Source of the DNA: a bacterium
GTDB lineage: Bacteria > Joyebacterota > Joyebacteria > Joyebacterales > Joyebacteraceae
Length of the DNA: 54,117 bases
NCBI GenBank assembly: GCA_025782395.1
Contig: JALGZD010000056.1
Span: 1-54,117 of the forward strand
Reading direction: 5' to 3'
The notes beneath the pieces are model-generated. The model was not told where the DNA came from and searched no databases. It was given only the letters and a program-made list of their open reading frames with translations. This document shows positions 25,467 through 34,574 of this stretch, piece by piece. Every line of letters begins with the position of its first letter. The first letter of the stretch is position 1. The position numbers and the translations under genes were made by a program.

Positions 25467-26471
25467 GTGATCGACCGGCTGGAAAAGTTGAGAAGTGAGG
25501 GCAGAGAACAGATCGAGTCAGCCGCGAGTGAGAAGGAACTCGAGGACGTGCGAGTGGCTTTCCTCGGACGCAAGAGCGAGCTGAACCTGGTCGCACGTGG
25601 TCTGGGCAAGCTGCCGCCTGATGAGCGGCGGCTCGTCGGCAAGGCCGTCAACCGGATCAAGGAGGAGCTGACGACACTCCTCGGCGAGGCCAGGGAACGT
25701 CTTGGCGGGAAGACCGGAGGACCCGGGCTCGATCTGACGTTGCCGGGAAGGGTTCCGTGGGTCGGTCGCAAGCACCCGCTCACAAGGACGCTCGAGCGGC
25801 TCGAGGGCATTTTCAAGGGGCTCGGTTTCGAGGTCGCGCTCGGTCCGCACGTGGAGGACGATTTCCACAATTTTGAGGCTCTCAACTTCCCGAAGGATCA
25901 CCCGGCGCGCGACGCGCACGATACGTTCTACGTCGAGGGTGGCGGGCTTCTGAGAACACATACGTCACCCGTGCAGATACGCGTCATGCAGACGAGGAAG
26001 CCGCCGATCCGGATCATCGCCCCCGGACGCGTTTTCAGAAATGAGACGCCCGATGCATCACACGGCTCAGAGTTCTTCCAGCTGGAGGGGCTCTACGTGG
26101 ACAAGGATGTCCGCTTCGGTGAGCTCAAGGGAGTTCTCATCAAGTTCCTGAGAGAGCTCTACGGAGACGATGTCGGCGTTCGTTTGCGACCGGGCTTCTT
26201 CCCGTTTACGGAGCCGTCGGCCGAAGTGGACGTTGAGTGCCGGATCTGCCGCGGCAAGGGATGCAGCGTCTGCAAGCAGACCGGGTGGGTAGAGCTACTG
26301 GGAGCCGGAATGGTGGATCCGCGGGTCTTCAGGGCGGTCGGCTACGATCCTGATGAAGTGAGCGGGTACGCCTTCGGTCTTGGAGTCGACAGGATCTGCA
26401 TGATGATGACGGGTGTTGACGACATCCGGCTTTTCCTGCAGAACGATCTCAGATTCCTGAGACAGCTGTAG
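25467..26471 (+). CDS. pheS: Phenylalanyl-tRNA synthetase alpha subunit
   Basis: A 334-residue class II synthetase subunit that activates phenylalanine and charges tRNA-Phe as an alpha2-beta2 tetramer. The N-terminal coiled coil (residues 1-85) precedes the catalytic core with HPLTRTLERLEGIFKGLGF, FNFPKDHPARDAHDTFY, LLRTHTSPVQIR and RVFRNETPDASH (motif 2). FFPFTEPSAEVDVEC and GLGVDRICMM (motif 3) follow. A CRICRGKGCSVCK cluster of cysteines near residue 255 resembles a small metal site; many PheS proteins have fewer cysteines there. GTG 25467 has GGAGGT 6 bases upstream. It is followed by pheT after 17 bases. Confidence 0.97.
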   Translation: MIDRLEKLRSEGREQIESAASEKELEDVRVAFLGRKSELNLVARGLGKLPPDERRLVGKAVNRIKEELTTLLGEARERLGGKTGGPGLDLTLPGRVPWVGRKHPLTRTLERLEGIFKGLGFEVALGPHVEDDFHNFEALNFPKDHPARDAHDTFYVEGGGLLRTHTSPVQIRVMQTRKPPIRIIAPGRVFRNETPDASHGSEFFQLEGLYVDKDVRFGELKGVLIKFLRELYGDDVGVRLRPGFFPFTEPSAEVDVECRICRGKGCSVCKQTGWVELLGAGMVDPRVFRAVGYDPDEVSGYAFGLGVDRICMMMTGVDDIRLFLQNDLRFLRQL

Positions 26472-26488
26472 GAGGCAGGGCGGAATCA

Positions 26489-28912
26489 ATGAAGGCTAGC
26501 CTGAAGTGGCTCAGGGACTACGTCGAAATCGAGTTCTGCGCATTTGAACTGGCGGGCAGGTTGACGGAGATCCTTACGGAAACCGAGGCAGCGAACCTCC
26601 GGACCGGGGATGTGCGTGGTGTTGTCGCTGCGAGGGTCGTGACCGTTGAGAAGCACCCGGACGCCGACAAACTCACGGTCTGTGTAATGGACTGGGGCGA
26701 CGGTTCGGACACGGTCGTTTGCGGTGCACCGAATGTGAAGGCCGGAATGATCTGTGCGCTGGCGCTGCCTGGCTCCACGATCGCCGGAGGTCGGCGCATA
26801 TCCGAAGCGACGCTCCGAGGGCGTCGGTCGTACGGAATGCTGGTTTCCGAAGCGGAGCTTGGTGTCGGCGATGGTGTCGGTGGGATCATGGATCTTGGTC
26901 CGCACGTCGAGCCGGGCACCGATGTCATTGAGTTCCTCGGCATGGATGAGGAGATCATCGACGTCGACGTCCAGGCGAACAGGCCGGACTGCATGGGTAT
27001 GCTGGGGATAGCCAGAGAGATAGCTGCAGCCACAGGGGGCGAATTCCGACGCCCGTCGTTCGATCTTGCCGAATCCGATCCGACTGCCGACAGCATGATC
27101 GACGTGACAATCGAGGACGATCTCGGTTGCCCTCGCTACATCGCAAGAGCGATATCCGGAGTCACGGTCGGCGAGTCGCCCGTCTGGCTCAAGGAACGTT
27201 TGGACAGCGTGGGGGTGCGTTCTATCAACAACATCGTCGATATCACGAATTTCGTGATGCTCGAATACGGTCATCCCGTGCACGCTTTCGACTATGACAA
27301 GCTTCACGATCACGCCGTCTGTATCAGAAAGGCACGTTCCGGGGAGAAGCTGGTGACCCTGGATGGTGAGGAAAGAACCCTCGCAGGTTCGCACCTTGTG
27401 ATCTGTGACGCGGCCGGGCCGGTCGCGCTGGCCGGAATAATGGGCGGGCAAGCGAGCGAGGTCACGGAAAAGACGAGCAACGTGCTTCTCGAGTGCGCCT
27501 GGTTCGATCCATCCATCGTGCGCAAGGGTGCCGCCAGTCTGGCACTTCGGTCAGACGCTTCGCAGCGCTTTGAGCGGGGCGTCGACCCGCTTGTCATGGA
27601 TGAGGTTGCCGCCAGAGCGTGCGCTCTCATGTCCGACCTGGCCGGAGGAACGGTCGCTCGGGGGAGCGTCTCGGTCGGTCGCGGCTCGTATGAGCCCGTG
27701 AGCATTCGGCTTTCCGTGGACAAAGTGCGGCGGATGCTGGAGCCGGCGGAGGCGAGCACCGGGCAGACCGGGCCAATGCTCGACGCCGGGATCATCAAAC
27801 GACACCTTGAGGCCCTCGGCTTCCGGACGGAGGCGGATCGCAGCGACCGCGATGCGCTTCTCGTGACGGTCCCTTCCTGGAGACCTGATGTGACGGAGCC
27901 CGCCGACCTCATCGAGGAGGTCGTGCGGCTGAATGGTTACGATCTCGTGAAGCCGGAGGTTCCGTTTCAATCTCTCGTACCAATGAGAAACGAGGCGAGG
28001 GAGGCGCGCGAGCAGATCCGTGAGATCATGGTGAGACTCGGCCTCTTCGAGGTCATCAACAGTTCCTTCATGGCGGAGGGAGCGGGTGAACGCGCAGGCG
28101 TCGACGCATCCGTCGAGGCGGTTGTCCTGGCGAATCCGGTGAACAAGGAAACGCCGCTTCTCAGGATATCGCTCGTGCCGGGAATCCTGGAAGTGGTGCG
28201 CGTGAACGCGAACGCGAAGCAGGGCGCGTTACGGATATTCGAGATCGGAAAGACATTTCGCCGCGAGGGTGGGGCGGTCGACGAACGATGGGTTCTGGCA
28301 GGCGCCTTGTGGGGGCCTGCGGAGCGCCCATCCTGGGGCAGTAGCGCAAGAAGTGTCGATTTCTACGACGCCAAGGGGCTTATCGAGGCGCTGGGGGAAG
28401 CGCTCGAGGTTGACACCCTTGAGACCTCTTGCTACGATGGCCCGATACTGGATGAAGGTGCCTCAGCGGGACTCTCGATAGGTGGACGACCGCTCGGGTG
28501 CGTGGGAACCGTCTCACACAGATCGGCGAAGAGCTGGGGGATTCCCGACGGCGTCGTGGTTTTTGAACTGGATGTGAGCACGCTCTCCGAGCGACATGCG
28601 ACCGGGGGCAGCTACGAGGAGTTGCCGCGCTATCCTGCCAGCGGCCGTGATGTTGCCTTGGTCGTGGATGCCGGCGTGGCGGCCGGTGAGATTCTGAACG
28701 AGATTCGAAAGCGTGGCGGCGAGCTTCTGGTTGACACGAGCATATTCGATGTCTACGCAGGAAAGCAACTTCCCGCCGGCAAGAAGAGCATCGGGATATC
28801 GATGACGTACAGGTCGCGTGAACGCACGTTGACCGACGCGGAAGTGGACGTGTCTCACGAGTTGATCGTGAAGCACCTGATAGAGAAGTTTAGCGCAACC
28901 CTGCGCGAGTAG
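26489..28912 (+). CDS. pheT: Phenylalanyl-tRNA synthetase beta subunit
   Basis: An 807-residue subunit of the alpha2-beta2 enzyme. Domains in order: an N-terminal MKASLKWLRDYVEIE segment; an EMAP-type tRNA-binding domain around residues 40-150 (HPDADKLTVC, VVCGAPNVKAG); and the B3/4 editing domain with NNIVDITNFVMLEYGHPVHAFD near residue 250. It continues with the B5 region, a catalytic-like core with RYPASGRDVALVV, and the C-terminal FDX-ACB anticodon-binding domain ending KSIGISMTYRSRERTLTD. The length is normal. It lies directly after pheS in a conserved operon and is followed closely by the small coiled-coil gene. Confidence 0.97.
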   Translation: MKASLKWLRDYVEIEFCAFELAGRLTEILTETEAANLRTGDVRGVVAARVVTVEKHPDADKLTVCVMDWGDGSDTVVCGAPNVKAGMICALALPGSTIAGGRRISEATLRGRRSYGMLVSEAELGVGDGVGGIMDLGPHVEPGTDVIEFLGMDEEIIDVDVQANRPDCMGMLGIAREIAAATGGEFRRPSFDLAESDPTADSMIDVTIEDDLGCPRYIARAISGVTVGESPVWLKERLDSVGVRSINNIVDITNFVMLEYGHPVHAFDYDKLHDHAVCIRKARSGEKLVTLDGEERTLAGSHLVICDAAGPVALAGIMGGQASEVTEKTSNVLLECAWFDPSIVRKGAASLALRSDASQRFERGVDPLVMDEVAARACALMSDLAGGTVARGSVSVGRGSYEPVSIRLSVDKVRRMLEPAEASTGQTGPMLDAGIIKRHLEALGFRTEADRSDRDALLVTVPSWRPDVTEPADLIEEVVRLNGYDLVKPEVPFQSLVPMRNEAREAREQIREIMVRLGLFEVINSSFMAEGAGERAGVDASVEAVVLANPVNKETPLLRISLVPGILEVVRVNANAKQGALRIFEIGKTFRREGGAVDERWVLAGALWGPAERPSWGSSARSVDFYDAKGLIEALGEALEVDTLETSCYDGPILDEGASAGLSIGGRPLGCVGTVSHRSAKSWGIPDGVVVFELDVSTLSERHATGGSYEELPRYPASGRDVALVVDAGVAAGEILNEIRKRGGELLVDTSIFDVYAGKQLPAGKKSIGISMTYRSRERTLTDAEVDVSHELIVKHLIEKFSATLRE

Positions 28913-28928
28913 GGTGTTACGGAGTATC

Positions 28929-29168
28929 ATGGCGATGCAGTTACCCGGACTTGACGAACTCGAAGCGCTCATCACCAGGGCCGTCGATGAGATCGGACGA
29001 CTCAAGGGTGAGAACGCCGAGCTTGATGCCAGGCTTCGGGGTTTGGGAAAGGAGATAGATGACCTTGCGGCGCAGATCCAGGGCGTCGTGTCGGGTCAGA
29101 AGACCGATTCCAGGAAGAGGAAGAGGATCGAGAAGAGGCTCGAGTCCATTGTTGAGAAGCTGGGCTGA
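28929..29168 (+). CDS. Small coiled-coil protein, possible ZapB-like division factor
   Basis: A 79-residue protein that is almost wholly predicted coiled coil: LDELEALITRAVDEIGRLKGENAELDARLRGL carries regular leucine heptads, and the tail RKRKRIEKRLESIVEKLG is basic. ATG 28929 has GGAG 4 bases upstream. It stands between pheT and zapA, where many Gram-negative genomes carry a short coiled-coil protein associated with ZapA. By position it may act at the FtsZ ring. The sequence is too short and repetitive to prove homology, so the name is an inference. Confidence 0.6.
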   Translation: MAMQLPGLDELEALITRAVDEIGRLKGENAELDARLRGLGKEIDDLAAQIQGVVSGQKTDSRKRKRIEKRLESIVEKLG

Positions 29169-29288
29169 GATTCAGTGCCCTGCCATTTGCACCGGTGGTA
29201 CTGATTGCGTGTGGAGGCTATCTGGTGGGAAGGAGTCTGTGACCAACAGGCTGACGAAAGCCCACCGGGATGCGAGGGCGGGCAGGAT

Positions 29289-29579
29289 ATGAGCGATATG
29301 AGCAGCGTCAAAGTTGAAATCTACGGCTCGGAGTACAGGATCAGGGGCGACGCCGACCCCGAGCACATTCAGGAGATCGCGCACTACGTCGACAGCAAGA
29401 TGCGCGAGGTGACCCACGAGACGGCTCTGGGGTCGTCACTCAAGGTTGCGATCCTGGCCGCCCTGAACATCGCCGGGGAGCTCTTCGGCGAGCGTGACGA
29501 CAGGAATGAGTTGCTCGCACGCGTCGAGGAGCGTGCCGAGAAAATGGCGCACTCCCTGCTATCCGAGCTGGAGAACTGA
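29289..29579 (+). CDS. zapA: Cell division protein ZapA
   Basis: A 96-residue protein with the ZapA layout: a short beta-rich N-terminal head (VKVEIYGSEYRIRGDADPEHI), then AHYVDSKMREV, and a long helical coiled coil (AILAALNIAGELFGERDDRNELLARVEE) that mediates dimer and tetramer formation. ZapA crosslinks FtsZ filaments at the division site. ATG 29289 follows the weak site GGCAGG; an ATG 9 bases further on is an alternative. A structured gap and rarA follow, an arrangement seen around 6S RNA genes in many bacteria. Confidence 0.9.
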   Translation: MSDMSSVKVEIYGSEYRIRGDADPEHIQEIAHYVDSKMREVTHETALGSSLKVAILAALNIAGELFGERDDRNELLARVEERAEKMAHSLLSELEN

Positions 29580-29581
29580 GC

Positions 29582-29815
29582 CCTTCGACCGCCTCCTTTC
29601 ACCTCTTTGAAAGGTGAAAGATGCCGCCCCGTTGAGGGACGGCGGACGCCGCCGGTGAGATATGCCGGCGGTCCCCTTCCTCTTCCGGAGCCCCAGCGCT
29701 CCGGGCACACGTTTCCCCATCCTGGCCCGGAGTACGCCGGGACTTCGATGATCTCGGCCGCCTCTGTCCGGAGGTCGGGAAGGCCCTGCCGCACAGGTTC
29801 AGTGCCGAGGAGCAG
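29582..29815 (+). ncRNA. Candidate structured RNA between zapA and rarA (possibly 6S RNA)
   Basis: This 239-base gap codes for no convincing protein but is dense in hairpins. CTTTCACCT/AGGTGAAAG lies at 29596-29620, CCGCCGG/CCGGCGG at 29649-29671, and CTCCGGGC/GCCCGGAG at 29699-29732, the last extended by GCG/CGC. From established knowledge, 6S RNA, the regulator of RNA polymerase, is often encoded next to zapA or rarA. I could not reproduce the full 6S long-hairpin with central bubble by eye, and no promoter is evident, so the call rests mainly on synteny and structure. The ribosome site of rarA (GAGGAG) lies in the last bases. Confidence 0.35.
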
Positions 29816-29818
29816 TGT

Positions 29819-31168
29819 GTGGGAACATCCGACACCATCAGCGGCAGTCTCTTCGCCACGTCGGGAGCCAGGGCGGCTTCCGTAGGGCTGCCCCGAAGGC
29901 TCAGGCCCACGTGCCTGGACGAGTACGTGGGTCAGAAGCACATCCTCGGTCCCGGAAAGCTCCTGAGGAGAGCCGTCGAGTCAGATCGGCTCTTTTCGAT
30001 GATTCTCTACGGACCGCCGGGGATAGGGAAGACGTCGCTGGGGAATGTGATTGCGAATGCGACCGGTTCGATCATCGTGTCGATGAACGCGGTCGAGGCG
30101 GGTGTGGCCGACCTGCGGCGCGAGGTGGCGCAAGCAGGACTGCGCGAGCGCCGGCGGACGATTCTGTTCATAGATGAAATCCACAGATTCAACAAGGCGC
30201 AGCAGGACGTTCTCCTCGCTCCACTCGAGAACGATCTGGTTGTGATGATAGGAGCAACGGTTGAGAACCCGTTCTTCTATCTGAACCAGGCTCTGCTGTC
30301 ACGGGTTCAGGTGTTCGAGCTCGTGCCGCTATCCGAGGACGAGCTCCGGGAAGTCCTCGAGCGAGCACTGATGGATCGTGAGAAGGGTCTCGGCGAATAT
30401 GTGGTGGAGATGGCCGGGGACGCACTGGAGCATTTCGTCGTGAACTCGCTGGGCGACGCCCGGAAGGCCCTGGGGGCGCTGGAACTGGCTGTGCTGAGCA
30501 CAGCGCCGGACAGAAACGGTGTCATCAAGATAACTGCAGACGTGGCTTTCGAGTGCCTGAGAACGCGCGTGGCGAGATACGACCGCGGCGGCGACTCGCA
30601 CTATGACATCGCATCGGCTTTCATCAAGAGCATAAGGGGCTCACAACCTGACGCGGCGCTGCACTGGATGGCGAGAATGATCGCCGGAGGTGAGGACCCT
30701 CGCTTTATCGCGAGGCGGCTGGTCATCTCAGCGGCGGAGGATGTAGGTCTGGCGGATCCAGCGGCTCTGGGGATCGCCGTCTCAGCTGCGAGAGCCGCCG
30801 AGATGCTGGGTTCACCGGAATCGGCATACCCTCTGGCAGAAGCGGTCGTCTACCTGGCGACCGCGCCGAAGAGCAGGGCGTGCGCCGATGCGATAGCAGC
30901 GGCAAGCGGAGACGTAGAGGAGGGCCACGTCTCCGCCGTCCCGGAGCATCTCAAGAGTGCAGGCTACCGGGGCGCAGGAAGGCTCAGGCCGGGAGAGGGA
31001 TATGCGATGCCTGTGTCTGAGGCGGAGGGCAGGAAGCAAGTATACGTGAACATAGACCGGGTCTACTACCGGCCCGGAGAGACGGGGTATGAGAGGGAGG
31101 TCCGGGAGCGTCTCGCATCGTGGGACGGGGTTCGGCCGGAGAGTCCGCCCGACGGCGGGCAGGAGTGA
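29819..31168 (+). CDS. rarA: Replication-associated recombination protein A (RarA/MgsA AAA+ ATPase)
   Basis: A 449-residue AAA+ ATPase related to clamp loaders and acting at stalled replication forks. Walker A is GPPGIGKTS from residue 65, Walker B ILFIDEIHRFNKAQQD near residue 118, and sensor 1 GATVENPFFYLNQALLSR includes the arginine finger. The C-terminal half has RGSQPDAALHWMARMIAGGEDPRFIARRLV, diagnostic for the RarA/WHIP/MgsA tetramerisation region. The GTG start has GAGGAG 6 bases upstream. ATPase residues look intact. It follows the structured gap after zapA. Confidence 0.95.
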   Translation: MGTSDTISGSLFATSGARAASVGLPRRLRPTCLDEYVGQKHILGPGKLLRRAVESDRLFSMILYGPPGIGKTSLGNVIANATGSIIVSMNAVEAGVADLRREVAQAGLRERRRTILFIDEIHRFNKAQQDVLLAPLENDLVVMIGATVENPFFYLNQALLSRVQVFELVPLSEDELREVLERALMDREKGLGEYVVEMAGDALEHFVVNSLGDARKALGALELAVLSTAPDRNGVIKITADVAFECLRTRVARYDRGGDSHYDIASAFIKSIRGSQPDAALHWMARMIAGGEDPRFIARRLVISAAEDVGLADPAALGIAVSAARAAEMLGSPESAYPLAEAVVYLATAPKSRACADAIAAASGDVEEGHVSAVPEHLKSAGYRGAGRLRPGEGYAMPVSEAEGRKQVYVNIDRVYYRPGETGYEREVRERLASWDGVRPESPPDGGQE

Positions 31169-31227
31169 ACCTGGCGGGATCCACTTCCTAGGACCGCAAT
31201 TACGATAGAGCGGAGGGGGAGCACACA

Positions 31228-32790
31228 ATGAATCCAGTGTTGACAGCGATCACCACGTTTGTGGGAGGAGCCGTTGTTTTCCTGACCGGTTGGTTCGCGC
31301 GCAAGCTTGTGGACCGTGGGAAGGTCGTGAGCGCGGAGGAACTGGCCGAGAAGATCGTCCGCGAGGCACAGCGCGAGGCCGAGACTCAGAAGAAGGCCGC
31401 GATCCTCGAGGCGAAGGACGAGTGGTACAAGGCCAAAGCGAAGTTCGAAGAGGAGACGGCCCAGACCAAAGCCGAGCAGGAAAGGCTTCAGCACCAGATG
31501 GAGAAGCGCGAGGGTAATCTCAGCAGGAAGGTCGAATTTGTAGAGAAAAAGGAGAAGGAAGTCGACCTGAAGGAAAAGGAGATCTCCGGGAAGGAACGTG
31601 TTGTTGAGGAGCGCTCCGAAAAACTATCGGGACTGATAGAGGAACAGAATGAGCGGCTCGAGCGAATCGCGGGGATGAACCGTGACGATGCGAAGAGACT
31701 CCTGATAAAGAACATGGAGAGCGACGCGCGGCTCGAGGCGGCTCGGCTGATCAAGGACATAAAGGACGATGCCAGACGTCAGGGCGACAAGGTTGCGAAG
31801 GAGATCCTGACGTCGGCCATACAGCGCTGTGCGGCCGACCACGTTGTGGAGTCGACGGTTTCCGTCGTCAATCTTCCGAGCGATGAAATGAAGGGCCGGA
31901 TCATCGGCCGTGAGGGGCGCAACATCAGGGCCTTCGAGACCGCTACCGGCATAGATGTCATTGTCGACGACACTCCGGAGGCTGTGATCCTGTCGGGCTT
32001 CGACCCTGTTCGTCGCGAGGTTGCCCGCATTGCTCTTGAGAAACTGATCACGGATGGGCGCATCCATCCCGGCAGGATCGAGGAGGTCGTTGAGAAGGTC
32101 ACCAAGGAACTCGATGCGCAGATCGTGGAGTTCGGTGAGGAGGCGGCGCTCGACGTCGGCATTCACGACCTCAAGCCGGAGATGGTGAAGCTCCTCGGTC
32201 GACTGAGGTATCGCACAAGCTACGGACAGAACGTGCTGCAGCACTCGAAGGAGGTCGCCTATCTCTGTAGCCTGATGGCGGGCGAACTCGGCCTCGATGT
32301 GACCATGGCAAAGAGAGCAGGGCTTCTTCACGATATCGGCAAGGCGGTCGATCAGTCCATGGAAGGAACGCACGCTGCGCTGGGGGCGGAGCTCGCTCAT
32401 CGCTACGGGGAGGATGATATCGTTGTGAACGCGATCGAGTCGCATCACGAAGATGTCGAGCCTACCTCGACCATAGCTGTTCTGGTTCAGGCCGGCGATG
32501 CCGTATCCGGCGCGCGGCCGGGAGCGAGGCGAGAGACCCTGGAGACCTACATCAAGAGGCTGGAGAAACTCGAGCAGATCGCGGATTCCTTCCAGGGTGT
32601 CGAGAAGTCGTTTGCCATTCAGGCGGGTCGCGAAATCAGGATCATGGTGCAGCACAGGAAGATCGATGATGCACGCGCTGAGGTTCTTGCCTCGGCGGTG
32701 GCCAGGAAAATCGAGGCTGAGCTCAAGTATCCCGGGCAGATCAAAGTTGTTGTCCTGAGGGAGATGCGAGCGGTCGACTACGCCAAGTAG
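31228..32790 (+). CDS. rny: Ribonuclease Y
   Basis: A 520-residue membrane-anchored endoribonuclease that starts mRNA decay. A single N-terminal transmembrane helix (about residues 5-23, [19 protein letters not shown]) precedes a long charged coiled coil (residues 30-200). A KH RNA-binding domain with [15 protein letters not shown] follows near residue 225. The HD phosphohydrolase domain has H339 and the metal-binding H368-D369 in [10 protein letters not shown], then SHHEDVEP. The length and layout are standard. ymdB follows after 21 bases, a conserved pairing. Confidence 0.97.
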   Translation: MNPVLTAITTFVGGAVVFLTGWFARKLVDRGKVVSAEELAEKIVREAQREAETQKKAAILEAKDEWYKAKAKFEEETAQTKAEQERLQHQMEKREGNLSRKVEFVEKKEKEVDLKEKEISGKERVVEERSEKLSGLIEEQNERLERIAGMNRDDAKRLLIKNMESDARLEAARLIKDIKDDARRQGDKVAKEILTSAIQRCAADHVVESTVSVVNLPSDEMKGRIIGREGRNIRAFETATGIDVIVDDTPEAVILSGFDPVRREVARIALEKLITDGRIHPGRIEEVVEKVTKELDAQIVEFGEEAALDVGIHDLKPEMVKLLGRLRYRTSYGQNVLQHSKEVAYLCSLMAGELGLDVTMAKRAGLLHDIGKAVDQSMEGTHAALGAELAHRYGEDDIVVNAIESHHEDVEPTSTIAVLVQAGDAVSGARPGARRETLETYIKRLEKLEQIADSFQGVEKSFAIQAGREIRIMVQHRKIDDARAEVLASAVARKIEAELKYPGQIKVVVLREMRAVDYAK

Positions 32791-32811
32791 CTTCGGAAAG
32801 GGGATTCCTGC

Positions 32812-33591
32812 TTGCGGATTCTTTTCATCGGGGACATCGTCGGAAAGCCCGGTCGTGGTGCTTTGACAACGCTTTTGTCCGAGCTCGTGCGGACGCACGG
32901 CGTGGATTTCACGATCGTGAACGGCGAGAACGCGGCTGGAGGCATAGGGATTACCGAGAAGACAGCTGCCGATATCTTCAGGGCGGGTGTCGATGTCATC
33001 ACCGGTGGGAACCACACGTGGCACAAGCGTGACGTCATTCCGTTCCTGGAGGCCGAGGAGCGGATTCTCAGGCCCGCCAACTACCCACCGGGACTGCCCG
33101 GGAGAGGACACGGTCTGTTCGAGACGCGGGGAGGAATCCCGGTGGGCGTCGTGAACCTGCAGGGGCGCATCTTCATGCAGGGCATCGACTGCCCATTTCG
33201 TGTCGGGGCCGAGCTTGTGGACAGGCTCAGACGCGAGGCGCCCATTGTCATAGTCGATATGCATGCTGAAGCAACGGCGGAGAAACTGGCGCTCGGATGG
33301 CATCTGGCCGGGCGGGCCACGGCCGTACTCGGTACGCACACCCACATACAGACAGCAGACGAGCGGATTCTCGAAGGGTACACCGCCTACATCACGGATG
33401 TGGGAATGACCGGTCCCGCTGATTCCGTCATAGGTGTGAGGAAGGAACTCTCAATTGCCCGGTTCCTGACTCAGATTCCACAGCGGTTCGAGGTCGCCGG
33501 CGGGGACGTGGAACTCAACGCGGTGCTGATCGATGCCGACGAGGCGAGCGGGGCCGCACGCGAGATCAAGCGTATCGTCGCGCGGTGCTAG
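32812..33591 (+). CDS. ymdB: YmdB-family metallophosphoesterase
   Basis: A 259-residue calcineurin-like phosphodiesterase of the TIGR00282/YmdB family; the Bacillus protein hydrolyses 2',3'-cyclic nucleotides and affects biofilm genes. Metal-site motifs run in order: FIGDIVGKPGR (residues 4-14), VNGENAAGG near residue 37, GGNHTWHK near residue 63, VDMHAEATAEK near residue 147 and GTHTHIQTAD near residue 172. It starts at TTG with AAGGGG upstream and follows rny, its usual partner. The last codons and stop fall in the first unit of a 21-base tandem repeat. Confidence 0.93.
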   Translation: MRILFIGDIVGKPGRGALTTLLSELVRTHGVDFTIVNGENAAGGIGITEKTAADIFRAGVDVITGGNHTWHKRDVIPFLEAEERILRPANYPPGLPGRGHGLFETRGGIPVGVVNLQGRIFMQGIDCPFRVGAELVDRLRREAPIVIVDMHAEATAEKLALGWHLAGRATAVLGTHTHIQTADERILEGYTAYITDVGMTGPADSVIGVRKELSIARFLTQIPQRFEVAGGDVELNAVLIDADEASGAAREIKRIVARC

Positions 33592-33666
33592 GGCGCGTTC
33601 GGGCAGTACTGGACCGCATTCGCGCGGTGCCGGACCCCGTTCTGGCAGTACTGGACTGCGTTCGCA
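33575..33666 (+). repeat. Imperfect 21-base tandem repeat between ymdB and folD
   Basis: Units begin at 33596 (CGTTCGGGCAGTACTGGAC), 33617 (CATTCGCGCGGTGCCGGAC) and 33638 (CGTTCTGGCAGTACTGGAC), with a partial unit at 33659. A degenerate unit at 33575-33595 covers the end of ymdB. Units one and three differ at three of 21 positions. The repeat stops at the AAGGAGGGG ribosome site of folD. No function is evident; replication slippage is the simplest origin. Confidence 0.75.
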
Positions 33667-33678
33667 AGGAGGGGTTGA

Positions 33679-34566
33679 TTGGAGACGAGGATCCTCAAGG
33701 GAAGGCCGGTTGCCGCTGAGATACGTGAAGAAGTGAGCATGCGGTCAAAGGCATTGAGAAATCGTGGTGTTGTTCCCACGCTCTCCATCGTCCAGGTCGG
33801 GGACGATTCAGCCTCGGAGATCTATTCGTCCAGCATTCGCAAGGCCGGAGACAAACATGGAGTGAACGTCGTTCTGTCCGCGCTCTCGAAGGAGAGTTCG
33901 GCCATGGATGTGGCCGAGCGGATCGCGGCGCTGGGGGCCGATCCGTCCGTTCACGGCATCATCGTCCTCGAGCCTCTTCCACACGGGATCCCGAGCGACG
34001 TTCTGGAGGGAATACCGCCCGCGAAGGATGTCGACGGGGCCACCGTGAGGAATCTGGGACTCCTCGTCGCAGGACGTTCGTCCTACGCTCCATGTACGGC
34101 ACAAGCGGTTGTCGAGATGCTCGTTCGATCAGGGATCGAGATCAGCGGTCGGCATGTCGTCATCGTCGGCAGGAGTCCCGTCGTCGGTCGTCCCCTCGCG
34201 AACATGCTTCTGAGGAAGGCCGACAACGCGAATGCGACCGTCACGGTCTGTCACACGGGAACGCGTGATCTTTCGGCCCACACGAGAGCAGCGGACATCC
34301 TTGTCGCAGCGATGGGCGTCCCCGAGGCCATCCGCGGGGATATGCTGGCAGATGGAGTTGTCATCGTGGACGTGGGAGTGAACCGCATCGACGATCCGTC
34401 GTCGGAGCGAGGATACAGAGTGGTCGGAGATGTGGCGTTCGATGAGGCACTCAGCGTCGCCGCCGCCATTACCCCCGTTCCCGGAGGCGTAGGAACACTG
34501 ACTACATCCCTTCTCCTGCTCAACACCGTTGATGCCGCGATGAGAGACGATATCAAGGCCCCTTGA
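33679..34566 (+). CDS. folD: FolD-family methylenetetrahydrofolate dehydrogenase, cyclohydrolase residues altered
   Basis: A 295-residue FolD homologue. FolD normally oxidises 5,10-methylene-THF with NADP and then hydrolyses methenyl-THF to 10-formyl-THF. The dehydrogenase features are present: PPAKDVDGATVRN, SYAPCTAQAVVEML, HVVIVGRSPVVGRPLANMLL and PVPGGVGTLTT. The cyclohydrolase triad is not: the E. coli YVASK segment reads YSSSI, so K54 is I53 here, and VQLPLP reads VLEPLP, so Q98 is L97; only the aspartate (D119) remains. The TTG start has AAGGAGGGG upstream. It may act as dehydrogenase only, with a separate cyclohydrolase such as FchA elsewhere. The stop overlaps the xseA region. Confidence 0.9.
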   Translation: METRILKGRPVAAEIREEVSMRSKALRNRGVVPTLSIVQVGDDSASEIYSSSIRKAGDKHGVNVVLSALSKESSAMDVAERIAALGADPSVHGIIVLEPLPHGIPSDVLEGIPPAKDVDGATVRNLGLLVAGRSSYAPCTAQAVVEMLVRSGIEISGRHVVIVGRSPVVGRPLANMLLRKADNANATVTVCHTGTRDLSAHTRAADILVAAMGVPEAIRGDMLADGVVIVDVGVNRIDDPSSERGYRVVGDVAFDEALSVAAAITPVPGGVGTLTTSLLLLNTVDAAMRDDIKAP

Positions 34567-34574
34567 GGTTCCCC

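Noticed and set aside
29582-29815. RNase P RNA, SRP RNA or tmRNA in the zapA-rarA gap
   Set aside because: On both strands I could not find the conserved RNase P core, the SRP GGAA tetraloop context or a tRNA-like tmRNA end.
31624-33345. 573-codon minus-strand open frame
   Set aside because: It is antisense to rny and ymdB, whose frames are unambiguous; the translation resembles no protein.
33575-33666. CRISPR array
   Set aside because: The 21-base units are directly adjacent without unique spacers, and no cas genes are present.
33533-33736. Plus-strand open frame with 7-residue repeats (SGSTGPH-like)
   Set aside because: The protein repeat is only the 21-base DNA repeat read in one frame; it overlaps ymdB and folD and lacks a ribosome site.
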